Source: Planctomycetota bacterium (lineage in GTDB: Bacteria > Planctomycetota > UBA1135 > UBA2386). Taken from it: a stretch of DNA of 64,000 bases. How positions within the stretch are numbered: the stretch's first letter is position 1; every line of letters begins with the position of its first letter. The DNA lies in the NCBI GenBank assembly GCA_020638695.1, contig JACKIB010000001.1:310001-374000 (forward strand), in the 5' to 3' direction. Below, piece by piece: positions 63,612 to 64,000 of the stretch. The position numbers and the translations under genes were made by a program. The notes under the pieces were generated by a model. It was not told the origin of the DNA. It saw only the letters and a program-made list of their open reading frames with translations, and searched no databases.

Positions 63612-64000
63612 TCAGTGCTCCTCGTGCTCTTTCTGGTGCGCCTTCACGATCTCCGCCTGCAGGTTGCCCGGCACCGGCTCGTAGTGCGACATCTCCATGT
63701 GGAACGTGCCCTCGCCCGCGGTGATCGACCGCAGCAGAGTGGAGTAGTCCTGCATCTCCTTGAGCGGCACCTGTGCCGTGATGTGCTGGATGCCCTCGGT
63801 CGCTTCCATGCCCGACATGCGGCCACGCAGGCTCGACAGGTTGCCGGCGACGTCACCGGTGAAGCGCTCCGGCACCATGATCTCGACGTCCATGATCGGC
63901 TCCAACAGCACCGGCTTGGCCTTCACGAACCCATCGTGGAATCCGCGCTGTCCCGCCAACTGGAACGACAGCTGATCCGAATCGACCGGATGGAACTTGC
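63612..64000 (-). CDS. fusA: Elongation factor G, C-terminal part only
   Basis: 130 residues visible; the gene continues beyond the window. Domains IV-V appear: KFHPVDSDQLSFQLAGQRGF, PVLLEPIMDVEIMVPERFTG, DVAGNLSSLRGRMSGMEATE, VPLKEMQDYSTLLRSITAGE, HYEPVPGNLQAEIVKAHQKE. It drives ribosomal translocation, or recycling if this is the second paralogue; that cannot be told from this part. Confidence 0.93.
   Translation of the reverse strand, partial: KFHPVDSDQLSFQLAGQRGFHDGFVKAKPVLLEPIMDVEIMVPERFTGDVAGNLSSLRGRMSGMEATEGIQHITAQVPLKEMQDYSTLLRSITAGEGTFHMEMSHYEPVPGNLQAEIVKAHQKEHEEH

Overview
The window is very GC-rich bacterial chromosome. It looks like a free-living member of the Planctomycetota, probably one of the lineages rich in large secreted beta-propeller proteins. 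Reasons: many exported FG-GAP, WD40, kelch and beta-helix proteins; a recurrent C-terminal beta-rich module on secreted proteins; small regulators pairing a helix-turn-helix with a membrane anchor; HEAT plus VWA proteins; and a Gram-negative style envelope (OmpA/Pal-like lipoprotein, type IV pili). The phylum is inferred from gene style; there is no rRNA here to prove it.

Layout. 1-7000: a 3'-truncated uronate isomerase (uxaC), an FG-GAP propeller, a bestrophin-like channel and a UxaE-like tagaturonate epimerase. Together uxaC and uxaE suggest galacturonate use. 7000-14250: a C45 acyltransferase-like hydrolase, an AAA/DUF4143 ATPase behind a perfect 36-bp palindrome, and a tetR-SRPBCC-WD40 operon in which the SRPBCC gene carries a frameshift. 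14250-22500: secreted accessory proteins. The first has an (AG)18 tract directly after its start codon, so it is a strong candidate on/off contingency locus, and it is translationally coupled to a kelch protein. 22800-28300: a CehA-type PHP hydrolase, a WalJ-like MBL protein and an OmpR/histidine-kinase pair. 28500-33300: a four-gene Mn/Zn/Fe ABC importer with a Fur-family operator and a terminator, then a His-rich exported peptide whose 3' end is rewritten by a repeat element. 33400-38700: PQQ-type sugar dehydrogenase, M19 dipeptidase, a HEAT-VWA protein and a small zinc-ribbon protein. 38900-51900: one long minus-strand housekeeping block (OmpA/Pal, FGE-like lipoprotein, ksgA, dnaG, rpoD, zinc-ribbon coiled coil, selB, acidic membrane protein). 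52000-56800: tatD and a three-gene glycosyl-transfer operon. 56900-62700: type IV pilus operon pilT-pilB-pilC-TPR-pilin. 63600-end: the C-terminus of elongation factor G.

Two signals are not explained by ordinary annotation. One is the dinucleotide-repeat switch at 14535. The other is a family of roughly 130-175 bp imperfect inverted-repeat elements: four type A copies at 13569, 22664, 38728 and 43857, and two type B copies at 33174 and 49582. Each lies at, or within about 35 bp of, the 3' end of a gene, which suggests 3'-end targeting or a 3'-UTR/terminator role. Coding density is otherwise high, with many 4-bp ATGA/GTGA overlaps between consecutive genes.
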